From Verrucomicrobiia bacterium (GTDB lineage Bacteria; Verrucomicrobiota; Verrucomicrobiia; CAIQCK01): a stretch of 6,147 nt of DNA. Below the pieces are notes generated by a model that did not search any database, had not been told where the DNA came from, and saw only the letters and a program-made list of their open reading frames with translations. Positions 5,947 to 6,147 of the stretch are shown here, piece after piece. The stretch lies in contig JAOACV010000175.1 of the NCBI GenBank assembly GCA_026417675.1, forward strand, positions 1 to 6,147, in the 5' to 3' direction. A program made the translations under genes and the position numbers. Positions within the stretch are counted from its first letter, which is position 1. Each line of letters opens with the position of its first letter.

Positions 5947-6147
5947 TCAGCGGCCGATGCTCTTGTAGGTGAAGCCCAGCGCCGCCATTTGCGCGGGGTC
6001 GAGCAGGTTGCGGCCGTCGAAGAAAATCGGGTTGGTCATCAGCGCCTTGATCTTGCCGTAGTCGAGGTGTTGGAACTCGTCCCACTCGGTGGCCAGGACG
6101 ACGGCGTCGGCGCCGCGGGCCGCTTCGTAGGGGTTGGCGCAAAAGGT
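5947..6147 (-). CDS. ugd: UDP-glucose 6-dehydrogenase, C-terminal fragment (cut by window edge)
   Basis: The last 66 codons of a gene that enters from the right edge. The visible peptide contains NPYEAARGADAVVLATEWDE, HLDYGKIKALM, PIFFDGRNLLDP and a closing MAALGFTYKSIGR. This is the UDP-binding C-terminal domain of the UDP-glucose/GDP-mannose dehydrogenase family; the TEWDEF...D...I...M..P..FDGRN.LD pattern is characteristic of UDP-glucose 6-dehydrogenase. The enzyme oxidises UDP-glucose to UDP-glucuronate with two NAD+. The catalytic Cys and Rossmann domain are outside the window. Its stop is 24 bp before the epimerase start, so the two are probably one transcription unit for nucleotide-sugar supply. 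A related UDP-ManNAc or GDP-mannose dehydrogenase is possible but fits less well. Confidence 0.85.
   Translation of the reverse strand, partial: TFCANPYEAARGADAVVLATEWDEFQHLDYGKIKALMTNPIFFDGRNLLDPAQMAALGFTYKSIGR

Overview
The window is a GC-rich bacterial chromosomal segment. The gene content (an LpxL-type acyltransferase, non-mevalonate isoprenoid synthesis, nucleotide-sugar genes), the mostly weak Shine-Dalgarno signals and the compact hairpin repeats suit a Gram-negative-type lineage, perhaps Verrucomicrobiota or a relative. That placement is an inference from style and content; no marker gene in the window settles it.

Layout. At the left edge, on the minus strand, lie xseB (exonuclease VII small subunit) and the first 23 codons of dxs (DXP synthase), a housekeeping pair. 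A divergent intergenic region of about 255 bp follows, with one weak candidate promoter for the rightward genes. Three plus-strand genes then form a tight unit: two tandem, paralogous radical SAM proteins (512 and 506 aa, overlapping by 20 bp) and, 17 bp later, a 309-aa LpxL/HtrB-type lysophospholipid acyltransferase. The 249-bp convergent gap after it holds two copies of a ~71-73 bp hairpin-rich repeat. On the minus strand beyond it are an extended-SDR nucleotide-sugar epimerase and the 3' end of a UDP-glucose 6-dehydrogenase gene, which runs off the right edge. The latter two form a nucleotide-sugar cassette.

The main point of interest is the radical SAM/acyltransferase unit. Both radical SAM proteins carry the architecture I associate with the archaeal tetraether lipid synthase (Tes, MJ0619-like) family: an N-terminal CxxC...CP(x)xx(C/H)G metal-binding knuckle, an extra Cys cluster just before the core, a CX3CX2C radical SAM core with GGEPT, a central HPxC motif and a C-terminal Cys pair. 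Tes makes C-C bonds between unactivated lipid tails. With a membrane acyltransferase in the same unit, a working hypothesis is a bacterial lipid-tail modification or cross-linking system with two specialised paralogues. The family resemblance is read directly from the sequence; substrate and chemistry are inferred.
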